The notes beneath the pieces are model-generated. The model was not told the DNA's origin. It ran no database searches and saw nothing but the letters and a program-made list of their open reading frames with translations. Source: Bog-532 sp965277615 (GTDB taxonomy: Bacteria > Actinomycetota > Actinomycetes > Streptosporangiales > Streptosporangiaceae). From it: DNA of 64,000 nucleotides. Each line of letters begins with the position of its first letter. The stretch's first letter is position 1. The position numbers were made by a program, and so were the translations under genes. Positions 44,237-52,713 of the stretch are shown piece after piece. Location of the stretch: contig CBDIDG010000006.1 in NCBI GenBank assembly GCA_965277615.1, positions 992,001-1,056,000 of the forward strand, in the 5' to 3' direction.

Positions 44237-44320
44237 GCGTCTTCGTCGATGATCCCGAGGTCGCCGGTGCGGAACCAGCCGTCGCCGGTGAACGCCGCCG
44301 CGATGGCCGCCCCCACAGCC
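44233..44320 (-). pseudogene. Fragment of an AMP-dependent synthetase (A7 motif only)
   Basis: The minus strand reads AAFTGDGWFRTGDLGIIDED then a stop at 44233-44235. This is the A7 region of an acyl-CoA synthetase and about 25 codons of it. Neither the upstream half nor the A10 end is present. The remaining DNA to 44476 shows no gene. It is a relic distinct from the intact ligase at 41712-43199. Confidence 0.6.
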
Positions 44321-44476
44321 GCGATCCCATGAGCTCGATGGGCGCATTCTTCTTCACGCCGACCAGCTCATAGCCCACCAGCGTGTCGCGGGTGATTTAT
44401 CCCTCGGGCAGGGGAGCGCCGCCCTGTGCCGCATCAGATTGGTGTCAACCCGTGTTGATCCGCTAGAGAGCCGGTA

Positions 44477-44992
44477 TCAGCCACTGCGGCGGAGGCCACG
44501 ACGGTACTCTCCCTTCGCCCGGAAGGGCACAACCCGATAAGGCTTCCCGTCGTTCGTCCCCTGGCTGCTGTTCCCGCCGCCGGTATAGCGGGCCACGCTG
44601 GTGGCCACCGTTTTGACCTCTTTCGCGAGGTCCCTCAATTCTCGTGTTGCCTTGTCATGACGCTGCCCCATAGCCTCAAGGTCGATTACCGCTGGGCCAA
44701 GTCCCCCTCCCCCCTCGGGTTCAACGTACCTGCCTCTAAGGTAGGCCAGCTCCTTGACAGTTCTGGATAGTTGTTCCATTGTCTCAGCCATATGAGTGAT
44801 AGTCTTTTGGACGCTACGTTCCGCCTTTTGCAGTATGGGATCTGTTTCGCATCTTTCTATTTCGTCGTCCAGAGTATTTGCTAGGAGCTGATACATCTCA
44901 GCGCTAAATTCGAACGGCATTTTCTTGCGATAGAAACGGTATTGTGCGTCAAAGTGCACCGCAAGGGCCGCCAGATCGTCAGCGATAGTCAC
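44477..44992 (-). CDS. Helical protein of unknown function, partner of the kinase-like gene
   Basis: 171 aa, soluble, mostly helical with coiled-coil character (about 35-85 and 105-140: LDDEIERCETDPILQKAERSVQKTITHMAETMEQLSRTVKELAYLRGRY). A glycine-rich linker and a basic tail (VVPFRAKGEYRRGLRRSG) follow. It matches no family I recognise. The ATG overlaps the stop of the kinase-like gene (four bases), so the two are translationally coupled and probably function together. Base composition is lower in GC than neighbouring genes, suggesting acquisition. Confidence 0.7.
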   Translation of the reverse strand: MTIADDLAALAVHFDAQYRFYRKKMPFEFSAEMYQLLANTLDDEIERCETDPILQKAERSVQKTITHMAETMEQLSRTVKELAYLRGRYVEPEGGGGLGPAVIDLEAMGQRHDKATRELRDLAKEVKTVATSVARYTGGGNSSQGTNDGKPYRVVPFRAKGEYRRGLRRSG

Positions 44993-46785
44993 GGGCTGGG
45001 GGGCTCATCGGGGGCGATGTGGGTGAAGAAGGCCTGGAACGCGCCGTTCAGTTGCCTGGCGGCCTGCCCTAGTTCGGCCTTCCGTCTCGGTGTGCTTCCG
45101 TCCTCGCTGATCTTGCGCGCGAGCCCAGTCGCCTGAACCAGCATCGCATCGATGTAGGCGATGGCCGAAGTCGCGGATAGCGGCTGGCGGCTGGAGCTTT
45201 CTTCAAGCCAGACATGAAGAGCTTCAACCGACCGGTTCAGATCGCCGAGGACGTCCCGCACTGCACTGGTGCCCGGTATGCCCTGCTTCCGGTCCAGATA
45301 CTCGTCAAGGTCGTCGACCGCGCCAGCGAGCTCTGCGGAAAATCGGGAGCAGTCTTTCCGCAGGTAGTCGAATCGCCTGGCCATTGCCGAAATGAAGACG
45401 AGCTTGGAGTCTTCGGCGTGGCGGAGCGCACTGTCATTGGCGGGTTCAGCCTCGGCGGTCTGCTCATCACCCGGCGGATGCTCATCACTGGTCGGCTTTA
45501 GTTCTTCGACAGGCTTCTGCTGTGCGGTCGAAGGATCTGGTGCCACGAGCTCCTTTACAGTCGGGTTGCCGCTCTGCGGTTTGCTCGGGACTTGGTCCCC
45601 AGTGCTACGAGCTACGTAATCGTTCACCTTATCGATGGCCATGCCGCCAAGGCGCAAGTACCACGAGCGGGATCTGAAGTCCACGTTCCGTCCGACGAAC
45701 AACAGGGCACAGCCCGCAATAGCCAGCAGGGTCTCCTGATACCAATCCTCGAACAATCCCTCCGCTCCGCCGCCGTAGTGGTCTCGTCCGACCTGGCTGA
45801 TAGCCCGGATTGCCGCCGCGAGGCCAGAGGGGAGGTTCCCTGCGTCAGCTTCGGCTGGATCGAGGATCAGCTCGCGAAGCTGATCCTGCCCTTGAGAGTC
45901 AAGCTCGCCCAGACGCTCGTTGGCCAGCGACAGCATGAAATGGGCTGGGTCAATCGCCAGGAACCGGTTGTTGTCAAAGGAAGAGAGATCGATCAGGTAG
46001 TACTCGTCGAACTGCCTGTTCGCCGTGCCCGGCTTGGCCGTGCTGGGCACCAGGATGTTTCCCGGGTGAAGATCACCATGGCCATTACCGCGGAGGCCCA
46101 TCGTGCGGAACTGCGCCAGCCCTTTGTTCTGGCTGACGGCAAAAAACGGGTTGCAAACCTCTGCCTCATCTATCATGAGGCGATCGGCTTCCAGGATGTT
46201 AAGATCGCAGGCAATTTTATAAAGCGATCTGCCGGGCATGCATTTCTCGCCCGCTATCACCTTCAGGATCTCGTGTGCGGTGACACTGCCGGGGGTTTGC
46301 GGCCTCCAGGCTTTTTGCCAGTCAACGAGTATCGATTTTACGACCGCACGGCATGCGGCTCCCAGCGATTCCTGCCCCAGAAAATACGTCAGCGGAAGAA
46401 AATTTCTCTCTCCGCGACCACGCCACTCCATTAACAGAAAGATGCCCTGGTGGCCATCCGGGATGAACGAATTCAGTGCCGCCAGGTGACTGCGGGCAAA
46501 TTTCTGATCGGCATTTTTGGCGTCAATGTACTTCGCTGCGTCCAAAGACAGGCTGCCCTCTGGGGGCGGACAATGCTTGAGAACATCTCTTCTGTAGCCG
46601 GGGCCCTTGGCGCCGTACACCTTGACGAGGGCAACCTCAGCGCGCGTTTTCCCGCCAGACAGGAATCTCTCCAGCTCGATCGTGACCCGTTCGTTCCGGC
46701 ACCACACTTCGAGGCTATCGAGCGCTTCCCCGGGAATTCTTCCGCGCAACCCTTCGGCCACCATCGCATCAGGCTGCTGTGTCAT
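44989..46785 (-). CDS. Kinase-like (APH/protein-kinase fold) protein with helical C-terminus
   Basis: 598 aa from ATG 46785 (AGGAGG just upstream). FLSGGKTRAEVALVKVYG (42-58) looks like a glycine loop and the ATP lysine K55. GHGDLHPGNILV (235-246) is the catalytic loop with D238 and N243, and YYLIDLSSF (262-270) supplies the metal D266, so catalysis is plausible. An acidic linker (about 395-450) leads to a helical C-terminal region. HGDLHPGN style resembles kinases in bacterial conflict systems as well as antibiotic kinases. No membrane segment. It is AT-richer than the flanks and coupled to the helical gene downstream. Confidence 0.72.
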   Translation of the reverse strand: MTQQPDAMVAEGLRGRIPGEALDSLEVWCRNERVTIELERFLSGGKTRAEVALVKVYGAKGPGYRRDVLKHCPPPEGSLSLDAAKYIDAKNADQKFARSHLAALNSFIPDGHQGIFLLMEWRGRGERNFLPLTYFLGQESLGAACRAVVKSILVDWQKAWRPQTPGSVTAHEILKVIAGEKCMPGRSLYKIACDLNILEADRLMIDEAEVCNPFFAVSQNKGLAQFRTMGLRGNGHGDLHPGNILVPSTAKPGTANRQFDEYYLIDLSSFDNNRFLAIDPAHFMLSLANERLGELDSQGQDQLRELILDPAEADAGNLPSGLAAAIRAISQVGRDHYGGGAEGLFEDWYQETLLAIAGCALLFVGRNVDFRSRSWYLRLGGMAIDKVNDYVARSTGDQVPSKPQSGNPTVKELVAPDPSTAQQKPVEELKPTSDEHPPGDEQTAEAEPANDSALRHAEDSKLVFISAMARRFDYLRKDCSRFSAELAGAVDDLDEYLDRKQGIPGTSAVRDVLGDLNRSVEALHVWLEESSSRQPLSATSAIAYIDAMLVQATGLARKISEDGSTPRRKAELGQAARQLNGAFQAFFTHIAPDEPPSP

Positions 46786-47053
46786 GGCCCCTCCTGGGTG
46801 CACGAGGAATCAACCGTAACTCTGGGGGCCAGCTCAGAGCTAGGCATGAGCGACCGGAATCGGGCCGATGATTGGCGGGGGAATGGGTCCCATTGGGTCG
46901 ATTGCCGGGATGCAGCTTGGGTGAAATGATGTCGGCCCGGTGAAGTGTCCGGCAGAACGGCGACCCGGATCGGTCGGTGGTGGGTGTCAAGCGCTTCCCG
47001 AACCTGTCCTTCAGTGCACGAACGGTGCATAACTTACAGCTAGGTAGGTGGCG

Positions 47054-47650
47054 ATGTCCGCTGATGTGACGACCGTCGTGGTCGCGATACTTGGTGTGGC
47101 CGGGACGCTTTCGTCGCCGCTGCTGACCCAGCGGATCGCGGACCGAGCCAAGCGGCAGGATTTCGAGTTCGAGACGCAGCGCCGCCGGGAGGATCGGCAT
47201 GAGGACGATCGGCGGTCCGCGATTCAGGAACGGCGCGCAATCTACGCCCAGCTGAACACGACGGCACGCCAGTACGAGCAGGCGATCTACCAATACCTGC
47301 GGGTGATTTCTGAGCGCCCCGCCCGACCTGACCAACAGGCCGAACTCGTGGCGGCGCGCGAGACCTTCCGCGAACTCTATTCCGATGCCCAGATGATTCT
47401 TCCCGACCAAGTGCTGACCGTCGCCATGGATATGAGTTACGGGCTTGGCCAGGCTTACGGGAAAGCGAAAAGGCTGGAACGGCGCCTGTACCCCGAGCCT
47501 TCCGGCGGCACGCCGGCCGATGATCCCGAAGAGACAATCGAAGCAGTCCGGGCCTACTGCCATGGTGACGTTTACCAGTTGATCCTCAGGGTCCGCGGTC
47601 TCATGCGGCAGGATCTCGGGGTATCCGAGCCGACAGATCAGCCCAGCTGA
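47054..47650 (+). CDS. Membrane-anchored coiled-coil hypothetical protein
   Basis: 198 aa from ATG 47054 (GGTAGGTGGCG upstream; GTG 47048 is alternative). A single N-terminal hydrophobic helix (about 4-27) is followed by a highly charged segment (RAKRQDFEFETQRRREDRHEDDRRSAIQERRAIYAQLN) and a helical domain. This layout is common in actinobacterial hypotheticals of unknown role. Orientation is opposite to the kinase-like pair, 268 bp away. Confidence 0.7.
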   Translation: MSADVTTVVVAILGVAGTLSSPLLTQRIADRAKRQDFEFETQRRREDRHEDDRRSAIQERRAIYAQLNTTARQYEQAIYQYLRVISERPARPDQQAELVAARETFRELYSDAQMILPDQVLTVAMDMSYGLGQAYGKAKRLERRLYPEPSGGTPADDPEETIEAVRAYCHGDVYQLILRVRGLMRQDLGVSEPTDQPS

Positions 47651-47835
47651 CCTGACCAGGAAGCGTTTTTTCACTGTGTGGCGGCACAGCTGCCCCGTTG
47701 CTGCTGTGCTGTCAGTGACTCATGGTGCGTGAGGCTCTGGCTCGGGCCAATTTTCCGGGGCTTAGGGGCTAGGTGCTGTCAGTGCCAAATGCTAATGTCC
47801 GAATATTAGTTCGCAATCAGAGGACTGAGCAGGTG

Positions 47836-48330
47836 ATGAGTACAAGCATGAGCAACCAGGCCGACAATGTGATCGTCTTTCCCGGTCGGGTAGCCTCCGG
47901 CCGTGTTGGGCTCTCTACCAGACCCGAACTACGGGCCTTGTCCGAACAGCTTCACCTGCTGAGCTGCGGTCTGCGCGCCATCGCGCCGCATTCGGGATGG
48001 ACTGCTCGTCAGTGGATGATCGCGTCGACACAGTTCCGGATGCGCTCGGCCGGGACGCGCGACCGCCTGGCGCGCTTGGCCGGAACCAGTAGCGACGGCG
48101 GCCGCGTCGCCCGGCGCGCCGTGGAGGTCGGCTACGCCTGCCTTGAGGCCGAACGGGCGCTGCAGGTGATCGACGGCTGTCTGGAGGGCCTGATGAGCGC
48201 GGCCGCCGATTCCGGACCGCGGGTCCGGGCCACCCAGGAGTTCATGACCTGCCGTGGCCAAGCGCTTACGGCCATGGACGACCTACGCTTTATCATCGTC
48301 CGGGAAGTCTCCGGCGCCCGGTGTCCGTAA
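47836..48330 (+). CDS. Unrecognised helical protein
   Basis: 164 aa from ATG 47836. No signal, membrane helix or motif is recognisable; it is predicted largely helical (PELRALSEQLHLLSCGLRAI, RRAVEVGYACLEAERALQVIDGCLEGL). It ends TAATG, sharing a base with the next gene, so the two are co-translated. It may start at an earlier in-frame codon (47773), but the ATG is more plausible. Confidence 0.6.
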   Translation: MSTSMSNQADNVIVFPGRVASGRVGLSTRPELRALSEQLHLLSCGLRAIAPHSGWTARQWMIASTQFRMRSAGTRDRLARLAGTSSDGGRVARRAVEVGYACLEAERALQVIDGCLEGLMSAAADSGPRVRATQEFMTCRGQALTAMDDLRFIIVREVSGARCP

Positions 48331-48866
48331 TGGGCCGGTCATGCCAGGCGGAGCTGGGCCGCCCGGTGCCCGTTCCAGCCGAAACTGGTCATCGGGACGA
48401 GTATGAAGAGATGGCAGTTGATCTGCGGGCGCTTGCCGGGCGCCTGCGGGCAATGGTGGATTCTTACGAGGCCAGCCCACGGTCCCTGGACGCTGTCATT
48501 TCGTCCGGGCCGGAACCTGCCGGGCGAGCCGAGACCATGATCATGAACGTCTACTCACTCATGAAACGAAGGGTGTTTACCGAGGAAAGCCCGCTTCGCG
48601 TCCGCCCGGAGGTCTGGGCAGCGTTCCAGCAGCAGCAACCGGAGTTCATCAGCTTCTTCGATACGGCCTGCACCTCGCTGGAGATCTACAGGGAGATCCT
48701 GCGTATCTACCAGCGCGTGAGCGGCGCGGCCGACTGCCCGGACCGGCCCGGCGAGCTCGACGGTATCCGCCAGGACAAACATGTTCAGGTCGAGGAGCGC
48801 CGCCTGTGCATCACCGCCGTCCGTGATTTCAGCAGCAAGCTCTCGGCGATGCTCGTTGTGCTCTGA
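48330..48866 (+). CDS. Unrecognised helical protein, coupled to the preceding gene
   Basis: 178 aa from ATG 48330, overlapping the upstream stop by one base (TAATG). It is helical and soluble (YEEMAVDLRALAGRLRAMVDSYE; FFDTACTSLEIYREILRIYQRV), with no catalytic motif seen. Shape and length resemble its upstream neighbour, so the two may form a heteromeric pair. No homologous family is recognised. Confidence 0.6.
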   Translation: MGRSCQAELGRPVPVPAETGHRDEYEEMAVDLRALAGRLRAMVDSYEASPRSLDAVISSGPEPAGRAETMIMNVYSLMKRRVFTEESPLRVRPEVWAAFQQQQPEFISFFDTACTSLEIYREILRIYQRVSGAADCPDRPGELDGIRQDKHVQVEERRLCITAVRDFSSKLSAMLVVL

Positions 48867-48905
48867 CTGGCCGGAAGTAACAAGCGTGGCTTTTATTGGT
48901 CGCGG

Positions 48906-50168
48906 TCAGCCCAGCCGGACGGGGAGCGACTCCAGGCCGTTCATGAGGCTGACCGGCCGCCAGCGCAGTTCGGCCGCGGGGACCGCGAGGGAAAGTCCCG
49001 GGAGGCGTGCGAGCAGGGCCCCGAGGGCGACCTCGGCCTCCATCCGGGCCAGGGGGGCGCCCAGGCAGTGGTGCACGCCGTGACCGAAGGCGACGTGGCC
49101 GCTGGTGTCGCGGCTGAGGTCGAGCCGGTCGGCGCCGGGAAACTGGGCCGGATCCCAGTCGGCTGAGCTGATCGCCGGCATGACCCACTCGCCCGCCGGG
49201 ATGGTCACGCCGCCGATGGACACGTCCTCGGTGGTGAACCGGTCGTTGGCGTGGTTCACCGGGCTGGTGAACCGGAGCAGTTCCTCAACAGCCGCCGGGA
49301 GCAGCGACGGGTCGGCGCGCAGCCGGGCCAGTTCCCCGGGGTGGGTCAGCAGGGCCAGGATGCCGGAGGCGATCAGGTTGACGGTGGTGTCGAAGCCCGC
49401 CATGACCAGCAGGAAGACGGTGCCTAGCAGCTCGCCGCCGGTCAGCGTGTCCCCGGCGGCGCCGGCGCTGGGGTCGTCACGGGCCAGAACGAGCGCCGAT
49501 ACCAGGTCATCGCCGGGCTCGGCCCGCTTGGCCGCGGTCAGCTCGGTGAAGTAGGCGGCCAGTGCCCGCTCGACCCGTTCGTGCTCCGCGGGCTCGTCGT
49601 AGCCGTACACGGTGTCCCGGATCCACTCGCGGTCGGCCACCGGGACACCGAGCAGCTCGCAGATCACCGCGATCGGAAGCGGGCGGGCGTACCGCCCGAG
49701 CAGGTCGATGACGTGGCCATCGCGCGCCGCCAGCTCGTCCAGCAGGCCCGTGGCGATCTCCTCCGCCCGCGGCCGCAGCGCGGCCCGCCGCGCCGCGAAC
49801 GGCTTCTGCACCAGGCGGCGCAGCCGGGTGTGGTCCGGCGGGTCACTGTGCAGCATGTGGTCGTTGATGCCCGTCCGCTCGCTCGGCCGGGTCCGCCCGC
49901 CGCCCGGCCAGCGGCGGACGTCGCGGGCCAGCCTGGGGTCGGTCAGGACCGCCCGCACGTCGGCATAGCGGGTGACCATCCAGACCCGCCCGTAGCCCGG
50001 CATCGGCACCGGGGCGACCGGCCGGGACTCACGCAGCCGCGCGAAGAATCCGGCCGGGTCCTGGTAGTAGGCATCCTCGTCGAGGGCCATCAGCTGGTCC
50101 GCGTCGGTCACGCCCGCCACCGTAGGCAGGCCGGCCGCGTGATCGCCACCGGATTTCCCGGCCGTCAA
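48906..50168 (-). CDS. Cytochrome P450 (CYP107/105-like)
   Basis: Up to 420 aa. I-helix MAGFDTTVNLIA, ExxR as EELLRFTSP, haem loop FGHGVHHCLGAPLARMEAEVALG with the axial cysteine, and C-helix DPPDHTRLRRLVQKPFAARR are all canonical. It resembles macrolide/xenobiotic hydroxylases. The start is unclear: TTG 50168 is the longest frame, while GTG 50120 or 50111 (MTDADQLMALDEDAYYQDP) looks more natural. It follows the metallophosphoesterase in the same direction; no ferredoxin gene is near. Confidence 0.93.
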   Translation of the reverse strand: MTAGKSGGDHAAGLPTVAGVTDADQLMALDEDAYYQDPAGFFARLRESRPVAPVPMPGYGRVWMVTRYADVRAVLTDPRLARDVRRWPGGGRTRPSERTGINDHMLHSDPPDHTRLRRLVQKPFAARRAALRPRAEEIATGLLDELAARDGHVIDLLGRYARPLPIAVICELLGVPVADREWIRDTVYGYDEPAEHERVERALAAYFTELTAAKRAEPGDDLVSALVLARDDPSAGAAGDTLTGGELLGTVFLLVMAGFDTTVNLIASGILALLTHPGELARLRADPSLLPAAVEELLRFTSPVNHANDRFTTEDVSIGGVTIPAGEWVMPAISSADWDPAQFPGADRLDLSRDTSGHVAFGHGVHHCLGAPLARMEAEVALGALLARLPGLSLAVPAAELRWRPVSLMNGLESLPVRLG

Positions 50169-50194
50169 CCCCGCCGGATTTCCCGGCCCGGCGG

Positions 50195-51802
50195 CTAGGC
50201 GGGGGCCGGGCGCGGCCAGTCGATCGGGAGGACGACGTTGCGGTCAGTGACGACGCCTGCGCCCACGCCGCCGTCGGCCATGATCTGGTCGCGGACCTGC
50301 CAGTCGTTGGCGGCAAGCTCGCGGGCCAGCGCGGCCAGCACCGCCGGGTCGGCCAGGTTCTCCTGACCTTGGTAGCTGACCGGGGTGGCGCTGTCGATCA
50401 CCGTGCAGCCGAGGGCAAGGCCGCGGGTGGTCTCCAGCAGCTCGACGATCCGGGCCTGCTGCGGCCAGTCGATGTGCGAGGCCGTGGTGACCTGCCAGAA
50501 CCCGCCCGGTGCGCCGTCCTCGCGGACGGCCCGGATGGCGTGCTGGTGGGTGTGCCCGTTGATCCAGCCGACCACGCACGGGTGGCTGAGCAGCACGTCC
50601 CGCAGCTCGGGGCCGAGGACCCGGCGGCCCGCTCCGGGCGGGCGCCGGTCGTTGACCATCGTCTCCAGGGCATGGTGGCTGAACAGCAGCACCGGCCGGG
50701 CCGCGCAGTCGGCCAGCTCGGCCACCAGCCAGCTGAGCTGACCGGTATCCAGCGAGCCCTGCCAGCCGCCGTGCGGGTTGACGGTGTCGAGCACGATGCA
50801 CCGCACGCTGCCGTGGTCGAAGGAGTAGTAGGCGGTGCCCTCGTCGGCGTTGCGGCGGCTGTAGCCGTGGCCGGCCGGCTGGCCCGACGTCCGGAAGTGC
50901 CCGCGGACGTGCTCGGCCCGGGTCACCGGGGTCCGCGCCGGGTCGGGGGTTACCGTCATCCGCCCGCCGCTGGCCAGCTCGAGCAGGGCGTCGGCCTCGG
51001 CCGAGTAGAACTGGCTGAGCACCCCGGCCGGGTCGACGTCGGCGGGCGGGGTGACGAACTTGACCGCGCCGCCCGGCAGGTCGTGCAGCCAGCCGGTGGG
51101 CGGCACCGTGCCCTGGAGCATGTTGTCGTGGTTGCCGTGCACCGCGTACCAGGGCAGGCCGAGCCCGGTGGCCCGGAACGGCTGGCGGACCGCGGCCAGC
51201 ACCCCGGGTACCTCGGGAAATCCGTACCGGGTCCGCGGCAGGTCCGGGCCGCCGCCGTCGGGGTGCCAGTACCGCTCGTCCTCGACGTCCGGCCCGGCCA
51301 CACCCTCGTACCGCTGCCGATCGCCGGAGTCCGGCGTGACCTGCCCGCCGTCGAGCAGGTCGATGTAGGCCCGCAGCTCGTTGGCCTGGCAGTTGTCGGT
51401 CGCGTCGCCGGTCACGATGGCGAAATCGACCGGGGCGCCGGACAGCGGGGCCGACCGGGTCCGCCGCACGGCCCGGACCATGGCCTCGGCCACCTGGTAG
51501 GTGAACAGCTCCTGAGCCCGGTAGCTGCCGACGATGCCGACCGCGTCCCGGATGGGGGAGTCAAAGTCGGAGTAGCGATCGAGCAGCTCGGCCCGCCCCG
51601 GTGACTGGTGATCCATCACGTGGGTGTCGGACAGCTGGGCGATGACCAGCAGCGGCCGGGCCGACCGCCGCCAGCTCGCGGGCAGGCTGGTCCCGGTCAG
51701 GTCGTCCCGGACGAAGTGCGGCTCACCGTCGGCGGCCAGCAGCGGGCGGTACCCGCCAGCGCCGGCTTCCCCGGGCACCAGGCGGCGGCGGTCGGTCGTC
51801 AT
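50195..51802 (-). CDS. Calcineurin-like metallophosphoesterase (PPA1498-type)
   Basis: 535 aa from ATG 51802. Metal motifs are in order: LSDTHVMD (D-x-H), VTGDATDN (GD), YAVHGNHDNM (GNH[D]), LFSHHALE and GHTHQH. Long insertions between motifs (e.g. GWLHDLPGGAVKFVTPPADVD) match the actinobacterial TIGR03767-like group whose substrate is unknown. No signal peptide is evident. AGGTGA is about 10 bases before the start. Likely co-transcribed with the P450 downstream. Confidence 0.87.
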   Translation of the reverse strand: MTTDRRRLVPGEAGAGGYRPLLAADGEPHFVRDDLTGTSLPASWRRSARPLLVIAQLSDTHVMDHQSPGRAELLDRYSDFDSPIRDAVGIVGSYRAQELFTYQVAEAMVRAVRRTRSAPLSGAPVDFAIVTGDATDNCQANELRAYIDLLDGGQVTPDSGDRQRYEGVAGPDVEDERYWHPDGGGPDLPRTRYGFPEVPGVLAAVRQPFRATGLGLPWYAVHGNHDNMLQGTVPPTGWLHDLPGGAVKFVTPPADVDPAGVLSQFYSAEADALLELASGGRMTVTPDPARTPVTRAEHVRGHFRTSGQPAGHGYSRRNADEGTAYYSFDHGSVRCIVLDTVNPHGGWQGSLDTGQLSWLVAELADCAARPVLLFSHHALETMVNDRRPPGAGRRVLGPELRDVLLSHPCVVGWINGHTHQHAIRAVREDGAPGGFWQVTTASHIDWPQQARIVELLETTRGLALGCTVIDSATPVSYQGQENLADPAVLAALARELAANDWQVRDQIMADGGVGAGVVTDRNVVLPIDWPRPAPA

Positions 51803-51893
51803 TACACCATCTTCACCTGCGCAGACGCCGAGCCGGGGCCGGAGCGCGGAAAGTTTCAGCCCGCTTAAGTCGCAGGTCATGTCAGCCGCTTTT

Positions 51894-52649
51894 TCAGTAG
51901 TAGATGACCCCGGGGACGCCACCGCCGGCGGCGATCGTGTCGCCGTCGATCGCGACGGATTTGGGTGAGGCCAGGAAGGTGACGACGTAGGCGACCTCGC
52001 GGGCGTCGATCATCCGGCCGACGAGGTTGCGGGCCGGGCGGCGGGCGGCCTCCTCGCTCGTGGCCTCGGTCCTGGTCGTCCCGGGGTGCACGGTGACGAC
52101 GTTGATGCCGTGCGGCGCCAGTTCGTCGGCGAGGTTCTTCGACATCGCCGAAACGGCGACGTTGCGCACCGAGCCGATGACCGAGCCGGACTGGCGTGCC
52201 GCCAGGCCCGAGACGTTGATGATCCGGCCCCAGCCGCTGGCGATCATGTAGGGGGCGGCCGCCTGGGCTACCCGCAGGTAGCCGAGCACCTTGACCCGGA
52301 TCTCCTCGAACAGGGCCTCCCCGGTGACTCCGTCCCAGCGCGGCGCGGGCTGCTGGCCGCCGGGCTGAGCCGCCGCGTTGACCAGGATGTCGATGCCGCC
52401 GAGCGCGCCTGCGCAGGCCTGCACCATCGCCGTGACGGACTCGCCGTCGCGGGTATCCACGCTCACCCCGACGACCCGGCGCCCCGACTCGCCCGCGAGC
52501 TCGGCCACGGTGGCATCGATGCGGGCCTGGTCCCGGGCGGCGATCGCGATGTCGGCCCCCTCACGGGCGAGTTCCCGGGCGATCGCCTTGCCGATTCCCC
52601 GGCTCCCGCCCGTGACGAGCGCACGCTTGCCGGCCAGTTCGAGATCCAT
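51894..52649 (-). CDS. SDR-family protein lacking the catalytic tyrosine
   Basis: 251 aa from ATG 52649 (AAGGGAG upstream). TGGSRGIG is the NAD(P) loop and VNAAAQPG replaces NNAG. After the serine (INVSGLAARQSG) the usual Y-x3-K is replaced: SVIGSVRNVAVSAMSKNL has no tyrosine at that place. Dehydrogenase activity by the classical mechanism is therefore doubtful, although this variant is a recurrent subgroup. It lies 91 bp upstream of the metallophosphoesterase start on the same strand. Confidence 0.85.
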   Translation of the reverse strand: MDLELAGKRALVTGGSRGIGKAIARELAREGADIAIAARDQARIDATVAELAGESGRRVVGVSVDTRDGESVTAMVQACAGALGGIDILVNAAAQPGGQQPAPRWDGVTGEALFEEIRVKVLGYLRVAQAAAPYMIASGWGRIINVSGLAARQSGSVIGSVRNVAVSAMSKNLADELAPHGINVVTVHPGTTRTEATSEEAARRPARNLVGRMIDAREVAYVVTFLASPKSVAIDGDTIAAGGGVPGVIYY

Positions 52650-52713
52650 CGAGCTCCCTTCGCACGGTGTCAGCGGGGCACGCGGCAACCTACCGCGCTC
52701 ACGGCGGGGTGGA

